This document shows, piece by piece, positions 1 through 10,431 of a stretch of 64,000 nt of DNA. Each line of letters opens with the position of its first letter. Positions within the stretch are counted from its first letter, which is position 1. The position numbers and the translations under genes are program-made. The notes under the pieces are model-generated. The model saw nothing but the letters and a program-made list of their open reading frames with translations, was not told where the DNA came from and ran no database searches. Origin of the DNA: Axinella damicornis (lineage: Eukaryota; Porifera; Demospongiae; Axinellida; Axinellidae); NCBI GenBank assembly GCA_963931865.1, contig OZ007514.1:3898084-3962083 (forward strand), written 5' to 3'.

Positions 1-30
1 CACTCTACATGGATGCCCAATAAATGTTGT

Positions 31-735
31 ACTGGGATTGTGCAGCTAACTCAGTTTGTAGCTCGGGACATAGTCTCGGTCCCAGGTTCCCTCACGCACA
101 GCAAAAATGGAGGTCCACAGCAACGTGCATAGGGTTCACATGGCTCTACACCTGGAATGCAGGTGTAGTTATAAAGTAAATAAAATTCGATCATAAATAG
201 TTGTTGCTGATTTCTCGGAAACACAGTTACGAATATGGCAACCCCGACTGTGCCAGGCCTATAGCCGGGGGGGTCAATAGAACCCCCCTAGATTCCGGCA
301 CCTATAATATAAATCCATATAAAGGGGGAGTGGTTACCTCAATTTCACTCATTTTACCGAAAGCAAAATGCAAGGAGTCAAGGACACATGAAAGAGGAGG
401 GAGGGTCTATTACAGGGGTATATTGCTTTGTGATTGTGTAAATCACCACCAAGAGCAAAGTTGCTGATTGCTCTGGCTCTAATGTATTCCCCAGTGGTAT
501 TGATCATTTCACTTGCTGGCACACTGGCCCGTAGCCAGCCACTAGTCTAGGAGGGTACCACCGCCTAATATTGACTCTAGGGCAGGGAGAGGGCTGGGAC
601 CGAGACAACAGTTGTGCAGAAAACGCCCACCACACCAGCCATTACATGCATTACCTTCAGATACGCTCCTCTTTCCCCTGAGAGTACTCAGCATAGCGTG
701 CACTTGAAGTCTAGCAACCCTGGTGCGCACTTTTG
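31..735. repeat. Dispersed repeat, copy 1
   Basis: Blocks of this stretch recur in the same order near 46480-48670: the block after 'gtgcagctaact', the block with 'atggcaaccccgac', the block 'gattgctctggctctaatgt' to 'gggcagggagag', and the block 'ttgtgcagaaaac' to 'gtgcgcacttttgg'. The second copy is split by two large insertions, so the original unit is about 700 bp. No convincing coding frame is seen in either copy. Function unknown; probably a non-autonomous mobile element. Confidence 0.75.
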
Positions 736-739
736 GCCG

Positions 740-1010
740 CCGCCGTAGCTACCCAAATCCGCGTAGAAATGCAATTTTTATTTGCCATCCGGTTATTGCG
801 CAATACCACGTTGTGGAAAAATTTCCCACGTTTATAACTTCCCCGTTGTTGCGTATTAGGCTACCAAATTTTATATACCACTAGCCGATAAAAAATTTGC
901 TACGCAACCGTCGTTGTTGCATGTTCTAATTCAAAATAGTCAAGGAATACAGTACAATGAATATAAACATGCAGTATTCGGTTATGCTTTTGCACACTTC
1001 CCTTTTTGAG

Positions 1011-1043
<33 letters not shown>

Positions 1044-1200
1044 CTTTCACACTTGACATTAACTGTCCCATGTTCACATACAACAGGAGGTGAGTTGAAA
1101 GAATGCATGCGAATTTTCAATGAATTCAATAGCAAAATAGCCAGCGCTAGCTATAAACTGGGTGCACTGTGAACACTTGAATTATAAACTTCAGGTAGCT
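740..1200. other. Non-coding stretch with a poly-C tract
   Basis: No gene is visible. The stretch contains a run of 31 C at 1011-1041. The reading frames across it are low-complexity (poly-Pro or poly-Gly) and not credible proteins. Confidence 0.6.
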
Positions 1201-1208
1201 AGAAGATC

Positions 1209-1748
1209 ATGGCCACCAGGCAATGTGGAGCTGGAGCAAGGAGAAACCTCGTCTTCTCAAAATTCAATCCCAACAGACCTTGCGGTTCATGTACGCTATG
1301 TGGTAAGACAGACATAATATATTATACACATTTCCAGAACTGGAATGCTGAGGAGAAATTAGCATTTGTTGTCCACCAGAGCTGACGGGTTGTGCTTGTA
1401 TTAGCAGAGTAGATCACTCGGAGGCTAAACGTTACTGCTCAGACCGTAGCTACATATCTTCCAAAGTGGAAATTGGAGTAGGAAGAGGGAGCAAGTACAG
1501 GTATATGCGGCATACATCCAAATTGCCCAGTAAATATTGTTCCAGCATTTGAATCAACTGAGGCCCCCATTTCTGCAAAATCCAGCCCTGAAAACCCATT
1601 GGTAGTATGCCAGCAGTACTACCGGGAACTGTACCGAAAAGTCCACACTTTCAACCCATGTGTATGCTTGGCGCAAAACCCAAATTTGGTCAACCATTTA
1701 GTAGGCACAGCCCTGAAGCTGAGACCGTGTCAATGCATCTCGGCATAA
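1209..1748 (+). pseudogene. Broken Cys-rich protein gene
   Basis: An ATG at 1209 opens a frame beginning MATRQCGAGARRN and containing a CGSCTLC knuckle; it stops at about 1386. A shifted frame continues from 1382 with CACISRVDHSEAKRYCSD, and a third segment, back in the first frame from about 1510, reads CGIHPNCPVN and ends with LRPCQCISA and a stop at about 1748. The three pieces follow in order and share a Cys-rich character, so I read this as one protein broken by two frameshifts. A short intron at a GT near 1496 could replace the second break. I do not recognise the family; a zinc-binding transposon protein is one possibility. Confidence 0.45.
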
Positions 1749-1749
1749 C

Positions 1750-2610
1750 ATCAACTAGTAATGAATGAATGATAATTTTAATGACAATAGAGGCCAGGAA
1801 GGCCCAATAGTCAAAATACGGAGGATTATATTGACTGGAGTGCTTTATGTCGGATATTCAATGCATAACTAACATAGTATCCTAAATGTTTAAATACATT
1901 ACTATCATTACTTTGGAATATAAAGATCATTTTATCTGTATCTGTCATGGTGGAGAATGCTGGGTTCAGAATTGAGCATCGATCGAATAGCACACCTCTT
2001 GCATTGCTGTTGTCATAGAGTTTGCAGGCAATGAGGAAATGAGGTTCGTCCTCAACCTGATTGGTACAAAACCAGCAGGTCCGTTGTTCTACTGGCAAAG
2101 GGGTGGGGAGGGCATAACGTCCGGTCTCAATTCTTAATGGGTGGGCACTTGTTCTAAGTTTTGTGATTGGCACTCGAAGGTAGGGAGGTAGATTCAAATA
2201 CGCTTCACAGGAGAATTCTTTCTTAAATAAACGGTAAGTTCTCAGTTTCCCGGAGGAGGCATTGAGCTCACTCTCCCAAGATTGTCTGTATTGATCTTCA
2301 CATCTCTGGGAGAAGTCTGAGATGAAGCCTGTTGGGTCAACACTACTCGGGTTCAGCCACACATTACCAAAGCCTGTACGATTGAGCAGGTTTTTAATCT
2401 GGCTCAGCCATGATTTGGCTGAAGGAAGAGAGGAGAGAAGTAGATATGCTTCTTTCAGCAGAGGTGATATATCCCAGTTAGTAGCAAGCCTCAGCCAAAT
2501 TTGATTATAATAGCGTTCCTGCGGATTTCCAGTGGGAACCTTCCCAGCTCACCATAAACCACTAGTCTCGTGCCCAGACATCCACGCCCACCGGCGGAGA
2601 ACATCTGGTT
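1750..2610 (-). mobile_element. 5'-truncated non-LTR retrotransposon, 3' end of ORF2
   Basis: The minus strand encodes the C-terminal end of a LINE reverse-transcriptase polyprotein. It runs from about 2600 (VVYGELGRFPLEIRR) through LRTSAHPLRIETGRYALP and a zinc knuckle CWFC...HFLIAC to a stop at 1826. A missing T near 2507 breaks the frame, since a Phe-Trp codon pair is expected there, so the insertion is dead. A short repeated ATTC tail follows at about 1757-1772, as is usual for LINEs that end in a simple repeat. The endonuclease and the catalytic RT core are absent. The family is unlike the CR1-like copy at 3.8-6.1 kb. Confidence 0.75.
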
Positions 2611-2690
2611 CTTCGCTGATTGCGCTAAGAATGCAATTTTATCAGACAAATTTGAAGATAAATGCTCAATTTTGTACGAAGGGCAACCGC

Positions 2691-3146
2691 ACTCCTGGTA
2701 GCCGTTGAGCGACTCGCCGTAGCGCAAGCTAAGTTAGTTCCAATTAACACACGTGCCACGTGGCAACCACGCTTAGTCGATCGCGAGCAATGGCGGCCAA
2801 AAGGAAGACAGACATTATTACAGCACTCACAACTTAGCCAGCATGGTGAGTTTTGGCATGTAAGCGTCAGTGAACGACAGCCATCACGGCCGTGTGGTCA
2901 GAATCTTCGTGTGCCTTTCCTAAGAACGGTACTGCCACCGGAAGTCGGAGAGAGCGCTCGAGCAATGGCAGCCACGGCGAGACAAAAGCGCTTGTATCTC
3001 CAGCACCAAGGTGAGTTTCAGCACCAAAATTGTACGGTGAGGACAGTGCATGATAGCGATCACGACGGTGTAGTCAGAATCTTTGCAGGCCATTCGCAGG
3101 TAGTCAAACATTACATTACGCGGCACAATTTTTCCCTACCAGGAGT
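2691..3146. mobile_element. Inverted-repeat element with ACTCCTGGTAG ends, copy 1
   Basis: The stretch is bounded by ACTCCTGGTAG (2691-2701) and its reverse complement (3136-3146). The same unit occurs in opposite orientation at 57699-58327. Inside are two diverged tandem modules of about 150 bp, each with 'gagcaatggc' followed by a short open frame, a GGTGAG splice-donor-like site and a 'gtcagaatctt' block. It may be a MITE or a mobilised promoter/first-exon sequence. No complete protein is encoded. Confidence 0.6.
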
Positions 3147-3149
3147 ACT

Positions 3150-3300
3150 TAGGTGTCATTCGGAAACAAGCAAAAACGTTTCTGCTTGTTGATGGCGTCC
3201 TACACTGCAAGCAAACCTTTATTCCATAATAATATCTGCATACTGAAACAATTAATTTTTCAATAGTATAGCTAATTTCTAATAAATCAATAACTGTTGA
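3150..3300. repeat. Short dispersed repeat
   Basis: 'cattcggaaacaagcaaaaa...tttctgcttgttgatggcgtcc' followed by 'gcatactgaaacaattaatt' recurs at about 7124-7340 in the same orientation. The two copies flank the 3.3-7.1 kb block of LINEs and palindromes. Confidence 0.7.
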
Positions 3301-3311
3301 TGAAAATTTGC

Positions 3312-3722
3312 GTGAGGGTGCCATATTCCCTAGGGAATATGACACCCCCTTGACAAGAGGGTGCCAACCAGTAAAGTTTAATGCAATCACTAGCCTACTA
3401 GCTACTATACATACATCAGTATGTCTACTTGACACCGACGAAAAATTTGCATGGGGTGCCATATTCCCTAGGGAATAATGCGTGCGGGTGCCATATTCCC
3501 TGTTGCATGGGGGATGCCAAAATCCCTGAGGGGGTACCAGTATCCCTAGGGAATTTGGCATGGGGGTGCCAAATTCTCGGGGGTGCCAGATTCCCTAGCG
3601 TCATGGGGAATTTGGCACCCCCGATTTATGGCACCCCCATGCTAAATACCCTAGGGAAATTGGAACCCCCAAGCAAAATACGCTGAGGGAATTTGGCACC
3701 CCGCGGTGGAATTTGGCATCCC
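3312..3722. repeat. Array of ATTCCCTAGGGAAT palindromes
   Basis: About ten variants of a GGGTGCCATATTCCCTAGG unit are packed here, alternating in orientation, so the stretch can fold into many hairpins. Each core is the palindrome ATTCCCTAGGGAAT flanked by GGCACCCC or its complement. Reading frames across it simply translate the repeat. Confidence 0.85.
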
Positions 3723-3794
3723 GTTACGATACAGCTGAACGTGTACCAGCGAATCATTGCTGAACCTATAGTGACCTTATCAGAAGGTGTCAGT

Positions 3795-6108
3795 CATGGA
3801 AACTGGTATCTCAGGTGACACAACTGAAGCAGTGCTCGATCGTCCCACCTTTGGCAAACTCCGACCACTCTGGTCTGTTTGTGAGCTTAAAATGGAGATC
3901 TGTCAAAAGGCCTGCAACTAATAACAAAAGAGCTATATGGAAATACGCACAAGCTGATTTTACCAAGGCTTGTAGGTTAATTGACGATACAAACTGGGAT
4001 GCCCTGCTTGGTGATGACATCAATGATTCTCTGCACAACTGGCAAACAAAATTCATGGAGATAATCGAGGAATGCATTCCAAAGAAGGTCCTACCCAAGA
4101 GAAGAAACCTGCCGTGGATGACAACTAAACTGACCAGAGGTATGAGGAAAAGGAATAGTCTCTACAAGCGTGCCAGGAAAAGTGGTAATCCCGTCATTTA
4201 CCAAAAATACAAGCAAGTCAGGAACAACGTTGTACAGGAACTACGAAGAGCCAAAAAACACTACTTCAGGAAACTCGATCCATCCAACCCTAAGCAGTTC
4301 TGGAAAACAGTGAAGTTGATGACAAAGGCCACAAGCTCCATTCCAGCACTGGAAAGAAACAATGTTACTGCGATCAAGAACTCTGACAAGGCTACAATGC
4401 TTAATCAGTACTTTTTCTGAGTGTTTTAACAAGGCCCAACCACCCTTGTCGAGTGGTGACAGCATCAACAATGAAGGAATGAACGAGTGCCCTGAGGACT
4501 TCTTGTGCACAGAAGGGGAAGTGTTTGACATGTTAGCTTCCCTGGATGTTAGCAAGGCTAATGGTCCAGATGGCATCTCTGCCAAGATGTTAAAGGGAAC
4601 GGCCCATAGTATCACCCCATCACAGACGAAGTTGTTTAATATTTCCATATCAACTGGATTATTCCCAGAGGCGTGGAAGGTCTCCTCAGTTGTTCCCATC
4701 CCGAAAGCCAATGATCGTGCAAGCCCTACAAACTACAGACCAATCTCACTGTTATCTGTCATCAGCAAAATGCTTGAACGACATTTTCACCATCTGATCT
4801 CCAGCTATCTCTCCGAAAACCACCCCCTTGCAAACATACAGTGGGGATTCCAGTCGGGAAAAAGTACCATCACTGCGCTGATAGCAACTACTTACAATTG
4901 GTTCACACAGCTGGAAGCAGGCAGGGACATTGGTTCAGTTTTCTTTGACCTGAGGAAAGCTTTTGATTCCGTTCCGCACAGACAACTGATTGACAAGCTC
5001 CAACAGCTTAATGTAAGCCCACTCATTCTGAGATGGGTATGTAGCTACCTAACAGCCAGGTGCCAGAAGGTAGTGATTGGTGGTGAAGACTCAGAAACAA
5101 TTCCAGTGATTTCAGGGGTACCCCAGGGTTCAGTCCTGGGACCACTTCTCTTCCTAATCTATATCGATGATGTTGCAAGAGTCCCCCTCTCTGAAGGAAC
5201 TAGCTTAGTTCTATACGCTGATGACATGCTACTTTACAGAGCTATTGACGGACCTGAAGACTTCACAACACTACAACGAGACATTAATGCAATCAACAAC
5301 TGGGTTTCAAATAACTATTTACAGTTTAATGTTTCCAAATGCAAGTTCATGCATATTTCCCGCAAAAGACAGTTTCACCATCCGATACCAGATCTCCTCC
5401 TTGATGGTCAGAGTCTTGAAAGAGTCACCTCCTTCAAATACCTCGGAATTCTCCTTACTTCTGATCTGAAATGGTCATGCCATATAGAATCCATCTGCAG
5501 CAAAGCACGAAAAATATTAGGACTTATCTACCGCAGATTTTGTGAACATGCAGAACCATCAGCTCTCCTTCAACTCTATATGTCATTGGTGAGACCTCAC
5601 CTGGAGTATGGCTGTCATATTTGGGACCCACACCTACAGAAAGATAAAGTGATGCTTGAAAATGTGCAGAAGTTTGGACTCAGAATATGTGCCAGACAGT
5701 GGGACTTGGGCTATAACGAGCTATTGTCCAACTTTCATGCCCCCACTTTACAAGACCGTAGGCTTTACCATAAGTTATGTAACATGTATAAAATTGTAAA
5801 TAATCTTATTTCCTTTCCCCCTTCCATTTTTGTACCCCGCCATAGTAGTCACCATGCCAACACCTATGTTCAGCCATTTGCCCACTCAAATGCATTTCTT
5901 CACTCTTATGTTCCAAGTACTGTATCTTCATGGAATTCACTGTCAAGTAATATCACAAACCAGCCCACACTCTCCACATTTAAATCACACTTAAGTACTT
6001 ATTTATTGTAATCAGGGTGCATTCACTATTAGCCTGTGCTACTGTTGTACCCTTTGCACTTGTCGGCATAAACTTTTATAGGAAAAAAATAAAAATAAAA
6101 ATAAAAAA
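3795..6108 (+). mobile_element. CR1-like non-LTR retrotransposon (5'-truncated, one frameshift)
   Basis: The frame from about 3795 starts in the last part of the apurinic endonuclease (IVPPLANSDHSGL) and runs through a linker to 4420. It resumes in another frame (FSECFNKAQPP) after an extra T in the T-run at 4412-4416. The reverse transcriptase is then uninterrupted to the stop at 6009-6011: motif A FFDLRKAFDSVPH, motif B GVPQGSVLGPLLF, catalytic YADDMLLY near 5216, thumb YLGILLTSDLKW, and the usual C-terminal LVRPHLEYG and SWNSL blocks. A short 3' UTR ends in an (AAAAT)n tail at 6083-6108, typical of the CR1/L2 group. The 5' UTR, ORF1 and most of the endonuclease are missing, so it cannot move by itself, but the RT core looks young. 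Confidence 0.9.
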
Positions 6109-6239
6109 TGTATTTGAAGAAGCTTGCAATGCGCTACTAGTCACAATAACAGAGGATGGCGGAGATCGAACTTGGAACGGCGGACGGTTCGGATGAGATC
6201 AAGGTCGATGAAGTATTTAGCCAGCGGAAGATACCCCGA

Positions 6240-7112
6240 AACAGCGACGAAAGCTGCAATTGTACCTGTCTTGCATCCGGCCTGACTTAGAGTATGCAGT
6301 ACCCGCATGGGACCCTCACCAGCAGGGTCTAATCAATTCACTAGAAGCTGTCCAGAAATTCGCCATGAGAGTGTGTACTAAGCAATGGTCCAGTAACTAC
6401 AATGCTCTACTCAATGCACATGGAGTTCCCAGTCTTAGAAAAAGAAGGCTTATTCCAATGTTGTTTTAGTTATCTAAAACTGAGTTTTTGGTTATAATTA
6501 GGTAGAAGTCGCATTGTTTAGTTTAGTTTTAGTTTTAATTACTAAATCTCAAAAGGGTTAGTAAAGGCTCTTTTAGTTTTAGTAACCACCTTTTGGGGGT
6601 GATTTAAACATTAGTTTAATTGTAGTTTTAATTAACAGGCTGAGACAGTCCTCATATTGGTTTTAGTTTTAATTACTAAATTGTAATATGCCATACTAAA
6701 ATGCATTATAGTTTTAGTTTTAGTTAACTAAAACAACATTGGCTAGCCTTATTCTCAAGCTGTCTTATCTATACAACATTCTAAACGATTCCATTTCCAG
6801 TCGAAACTCGGACCACCAGCCACTTCACAAGATCACACAGACATACTTTAATAGTTCCAAGAGCTCACACCAACTCGTACTTCTACTCTTTTTTCTGTGA
6901 CACTCCTCGCACGTGGAATACTCTACCGGTGGAAAGTCCTAATGCAGACATTTTCAAGAGAAACCTAACTAACTATCTCACTAATTAATGTTCCCATTAT
7001 ATTATTCCTTATTTGCTTATAACTATAGATAACTTTGGGTACATACCAGTATTAGCTTGTATGCTATTTATGTATCCCTGCCTTTGGCTAAATTATTATA
7101 TACAAAAAAAAC
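6240..7112 (+). mobile_element. Second CR1-like LINE 3' fragment, interrupted by a MITE
   Basis: The frame from about 6250 (LQLYLSCIRPDLEY, AWDPHQQ) matches the C-terminal part of the LINE just upstream and breaks at SLRKRRLI. It resumes at about 6754 with LKLSYLYNILNDSIS and ends, after frameshifts, with TWNTLPVESPNADIFKRN and a stop near 6988. An A-rich tail follows at 7101-7122. The break is filled by a 288-bp inverted-repeat element. The insertion is 5'-truncated and dead. Confidence 0.8.
6455..6742. mobile_element. MITE with CCAATGTTGTTTTAGTTA termini
   Basis: The ends CCAATGTTGTTTTAGTTA and their reverse complement bound 288 bp of AT-rich sequence built from 'gttttagttttaattactaa' motifs. 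It splits the LINE reading frame between RRLI and LKLSYLY, which fixes its borders closely. The flanks GGCTTATT and GCCTTATT (7 of 8 bases) may be an 8-bp target duplication with three or four extra bases on the right, suggesting a hAT-like origin. Confidence 0.7.
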
Positions 7113-7431
7113 AAAAAAAAAGGTTGACATTCGGAAACAAGCAAAAAAAGTTTCTGCTTGTTGATGGCGTCCTACACTCTACAAGCAAACCTCTTCCTAG
7201 CTTCCTGTATATAATGATGCAGTTTCAGTTTAATATATATTTCCATTGTGTAATAAAATTAATAGACTATAATATCATTCTGCATACTGAAACAATTAAT
7301 TTTTCAATAGTAATTTCTAATAAATCAGTAACTGTTTTTTGGGGGCTATACCAAAAAAATTGATACGACAGAAGGCTCATACTCTACAGCAGCCGCAGTC
7401 CTGACCTCGATTGCTTTAACTGGAGTCACCT

Positions 7432-7746
7432 TTGGAGTCTGCGGCATTGGAACAGAAGGAACAAAAATGGGAATGGGTTGGTTGTGGCAATGAATGTGAC
7501 CCAGATGATGGTGAGATTTGCATGTGCTGCCGCTGTTTAGCAGCCTGCGGCCTGGGTGTGATCATAGTTCCATCGTTTGGAACTTTGCAAGCTATCAGTG
7601 GAGGTCTTATGATCAAAAGTCTCGTCGTCAACGCTGCAACTAATGTGAAGGTATTTGCAGGATTCGTCGTAGTCTTTGACTTGTTTGCTGTTTCGTTTGC
7701 TTTCATTTTTGCATGCATTCTATTCTCTGCCTGTGTAGATGAATAG
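7432..7746 (+). CDS. Cys-rich two-helix membrane protein exon (hypothetical)
   Basis: A single open frame ends in TAG at 7744-7746. Its first part is polar and Cys-rich (VGCGNECDPDDGEICMCCRC). It is followed by two hydrophobic stretches that look like membrane helices: one around CLAACGLGVIIVPSFG and one around GFVVVFDLFAVSFAFIFACI. There is an in-frame stop shortly upstream and no upstream ATG, so either an earlier exon joins here (possible acceptor near 7425-7436) or translation begins at the internal ATG at 7519. It is too small to assign a family. The opposite strand is also open but gives a less protein-like sequence. Confidence 0.35.
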   Translation: MESAALEQKEQKWEWVGCGNECDPDDGEICMCCRCLAACGLGVIIVPSFGTLQAISGGLMIKSLVVNAATNVKVFAGFVVVFDLFAVSFAFIFACILFSACVDE

Positions 7747-7970
7747 CAGATTGCATGCTGGTATGAGTTTACCGGTACATTTCCATGGACTTGAGCAAGC
7801 TTGCTATGCCAATGATTAGGCTTCAAACCTTCATTTTCTTATGTATGTAGCATTCTTTTTAACGTAGCATACATGTACACATTGCTACAATTATTGGATT
7901 CTATGTGTTCAAAAAAACTCATTGATCATACGTAACAAGGCTTGAGGTGCAGGGTTGTGTAAATTTTCCC

Positions 7971-8044
7971 TTATGTTGCAACATGGATAATATAGACTAC
8001 ATAAACGTTTACGTAGTCTATTATTATCCATGGTTGCAATTATA
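7971..8044. other. Near-perfect 74-nt hairpin
   Basis: The left arm GTTGCAACATGGATAATA pairs with TATTATCCATGGTTGCAA around a small loop (ataaacgttt). Both a small-RNA precursor and a tiny palindromic MITE would look like this. Confidence 0.6.
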
Positions 8045-8104
8045 AGGCACAAAACAAGAGTTTAGAATTATAAATGAAAAAATAATGGTATCATAATTAG
8101 AAAT

Positions 8105-8833
8105 GGCTGTATACAATCGGTGGACTGGACTACTGGACTGGACTACTGGACTGGACTACTGGACTACTGGACTCACCCAAAATTCCATGAAACGCCCTTT
8201 TCAGTGAGAAGCTAAACGTCCTTACATAGCCTATTAGTTCGCTAAAGTTGCTTCCTAGCCTGTTGTGGCTTCGTCTCCTCGATTTCCGAAGGTCAAAGGT
8301 CACGTGCATATTTAATAAGCGAGCTCGCACTATACTGTAGTCATGGATAACATGTTAGTTACACTTGAAGGCAGGCTGGAGTTTGGTTTCTGCTGATGAC
8401 GTGCTAACTGCTCTTCTAATCCTTCAAGCAGGCGGAGAATCCTAACTGGAGCACAATTTAAATAAATTTTTGACTTCCCAACAAATGCGTGTGACCTCCA
8501 GTCATGGATGCTCAAAGCTAGCTAGCACGGATGCTCAAAGCTCTTCCACGTCCGGGTCTTCCGCGTCCGGGTAGGCCTGGGAACGAGGCTAGCCCAAAGC
8601 CAGTACAGAATTGTTGAAGCTCATTAAATATGTACGTGACCTTTGACCTCGGAAATCGAAGAGACGAAGCCGCAACTGGCTAGGAAGCAACTTTAGCGAA
8701 CTAATAGGCTGAGTAAGGACGTTTAGCTTCTCACTGAAAAGGGCGTTTCATGTAATTTTGGGTGAGTCCAGTAGTCCAGTAGTCCAGTCCAGTAGTCCAG
8801 TCCAGTAGTCCAGTCCACCGATTGTATACAGCC
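8105..8833. mobile_element. Foldback element with ~210-bp inverted repeats, copy 1
   Basis: The arms 8105-8320 and 8622-8833 are almost perfect reverse complements. They begin GGCTGTATACAATCGGTGG, continue with 'ggactggactact' repeats, and include a conserved 'cgcccttttcagtgagaagc' block. The inner 300 bp is unrelated and contains part of a 'cctgggaacgaggct' repeat. No clear target duplication is seen. It is related at its tips to the element at 10432-11114. Confidence 0.8.
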
Positions 8834-8839
8834 ATTTCT

Positions 8840-10420
8840 GCTTGCATTTGTGATTGCTTACTATTATATAATATTCCAAGGTTACCTTTGAGGTATCAAC
8901 CTACTGGCCTATTTCAATTATCAGGTTTCATTTCTGCATGAATAGACCTGTCTTATCAGCTAATTCGATCCTGTTTGATAATGCTATATGGCCCTCCTCA
9001 GACTTTGCTGTTTTCAGTTTTAAGTGCATAATCCACAATTGCTGCGTCCGTGCGTGCGTGAATATTGAACAGACCCTGTGACGTCACGCAATGTTCACTC
9101 ACTCACCATGCCAGGTTAGTTGACTGTTATCATTAAATTTTGACAATTCCACATAATATACCAGATACTAGGCCAATTGAGCTATTATACGTGTGTTACT
9201 ATGTGGTCATGATGCATGATGGCACGAGACTGGCGCATTATACGTATACATCCGGACTCCACCCATTCACTGAGGGATGCTCCATTGAGAGGTGAGCACC
9301 CTGCACAGCTATAGATATTTAATCAGTCTGTATATATAGTTGCAATGTTGGAGGATAGATAATGTATAGATATAAAAAATTATATGCATGGTTGGAGCCT
9401 AAATTTGGCAAAAACAACTCAATCGATCTGTCCAACTAATACATGTATGCTTAGGAGAAAATTTAACATCAAATCCAATTGCCATCAAATATGTCCTCAC
9501 CTATAGTAGGTGTTACTGCTTCCTCTATAACCTTTGCATTAAATGGAATTGCAATGAAGTAAAAATTTTAGAACACTATGCATATGTATATATATATATA
9601 CTTCAGAAGCATGCCCATGCATACTATGTCGAGCTCCAACCATGCAGATGGCATTTCTTATCTAAAGGTTACCGTATTTATGCTAATAAAACGGTACATC
9701 TAATCTAGCGGTAGAAATGCAATTCCTGGAATTTCCACTAATCCAATTAAGGTTACGATGTACTATTCGATTAAATTTATTTTGCTGGTAACTTTGCTGC
9801 TTTATATCTCAGGAACTATAACAGATATTAGTCTGAAACAAGTTCCATCCCAACATTACAACACCAAATGAAACTCCTGGAACAGGAAAGTAAAATGCCC
9901 CAGGGTATTTGGACCTAGGCAACTAGACTCACTGCTCAAGCACTCTTGCATCAAATTACTGAGAGGCAGACTGGAGCCCAACCCTCAAAAAATCAAAAAA
10001 TTCTCTGGCACTACTACGCAGTATTTGCTAGGTCGTGATGAAGGAAAACTAGGAAAACTGCATTTTCTTATCTGAAGGTTTAAATACTAGGTTATCATTA
10101 ATTATAATCTTATCTTGTGACTATCAATGTCAGTTATATTAATGAGAGCAGATTGGAGTAATCCATCCATGCATGCTACAAAAGCTAGGCCACAATGAGA
10201 ACTCTGGGAATTTTCCTATGAAGTCCAGATAAGTAAGTCCTTGTTACTATGACAAATGTATAGTTTAATTCATTACACATCAAATGCATATCTGTACATT
10301 GGTTGCATGATCATCTCAGTTGCAACATGCTGTCAGTGATTTCATTATCTGCATAATATATGTAGTCTCTCCCACCAGAAAAAAAACAACAAAAAAACCC
10401 AGCTAGTAGTGGCTTTTCCC
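8840..10420. other. Non-coding stretch with a possible PLD relic
   Basis: AT-rich sequence without a credible open frame. 9290-9480 resembles the region around exon 11 of the phospholipase D gene (see separate entry). A CRE-like 'gtgacgtcac' at about 9079 lies just before an ATG followed by a GT, but nothing downstream supports a gene there. Confidence 0.5.
9290..9485 (-). pseudogene. Eroded copy of phospholipase D exon 11 and its flanking intron
   Basis: 'gtgagcaccctg', 'gctagatattt'-like sequence and 'atcagtctgta' appear in the same order as in the PLD exon at 15000-15131, and 'aatccaattgccatcaaat' matches the intron next to it (15147-15165). The frame is lost. The similarity is patchy, so this rests on a few short matches. 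Confidence 0.35.
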
Positions 10421-10431
10421 ATGTCATATGT

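Noticed and set aside
3136..3686. Open frames of 85-141 codons on both strands
   Set aside because: They translate the ATTCCCTAGGGAAT array and its flanks (repeated YSLGN), not a protein.
7124..7200. Possible retroviral-type integrase zinc-binding fragment (FLLVDGVLH)
   Set aside because: The match is only a few residues and belongs to a short non-coding dispersed repeat also at 3150-3300.
7416..7826. 136-codon minus-strand frame
   Set aside because: Antisense to the Cys-rich two-helix frame. Composition is unlike a folded protein, and the plus-strand frame is better.
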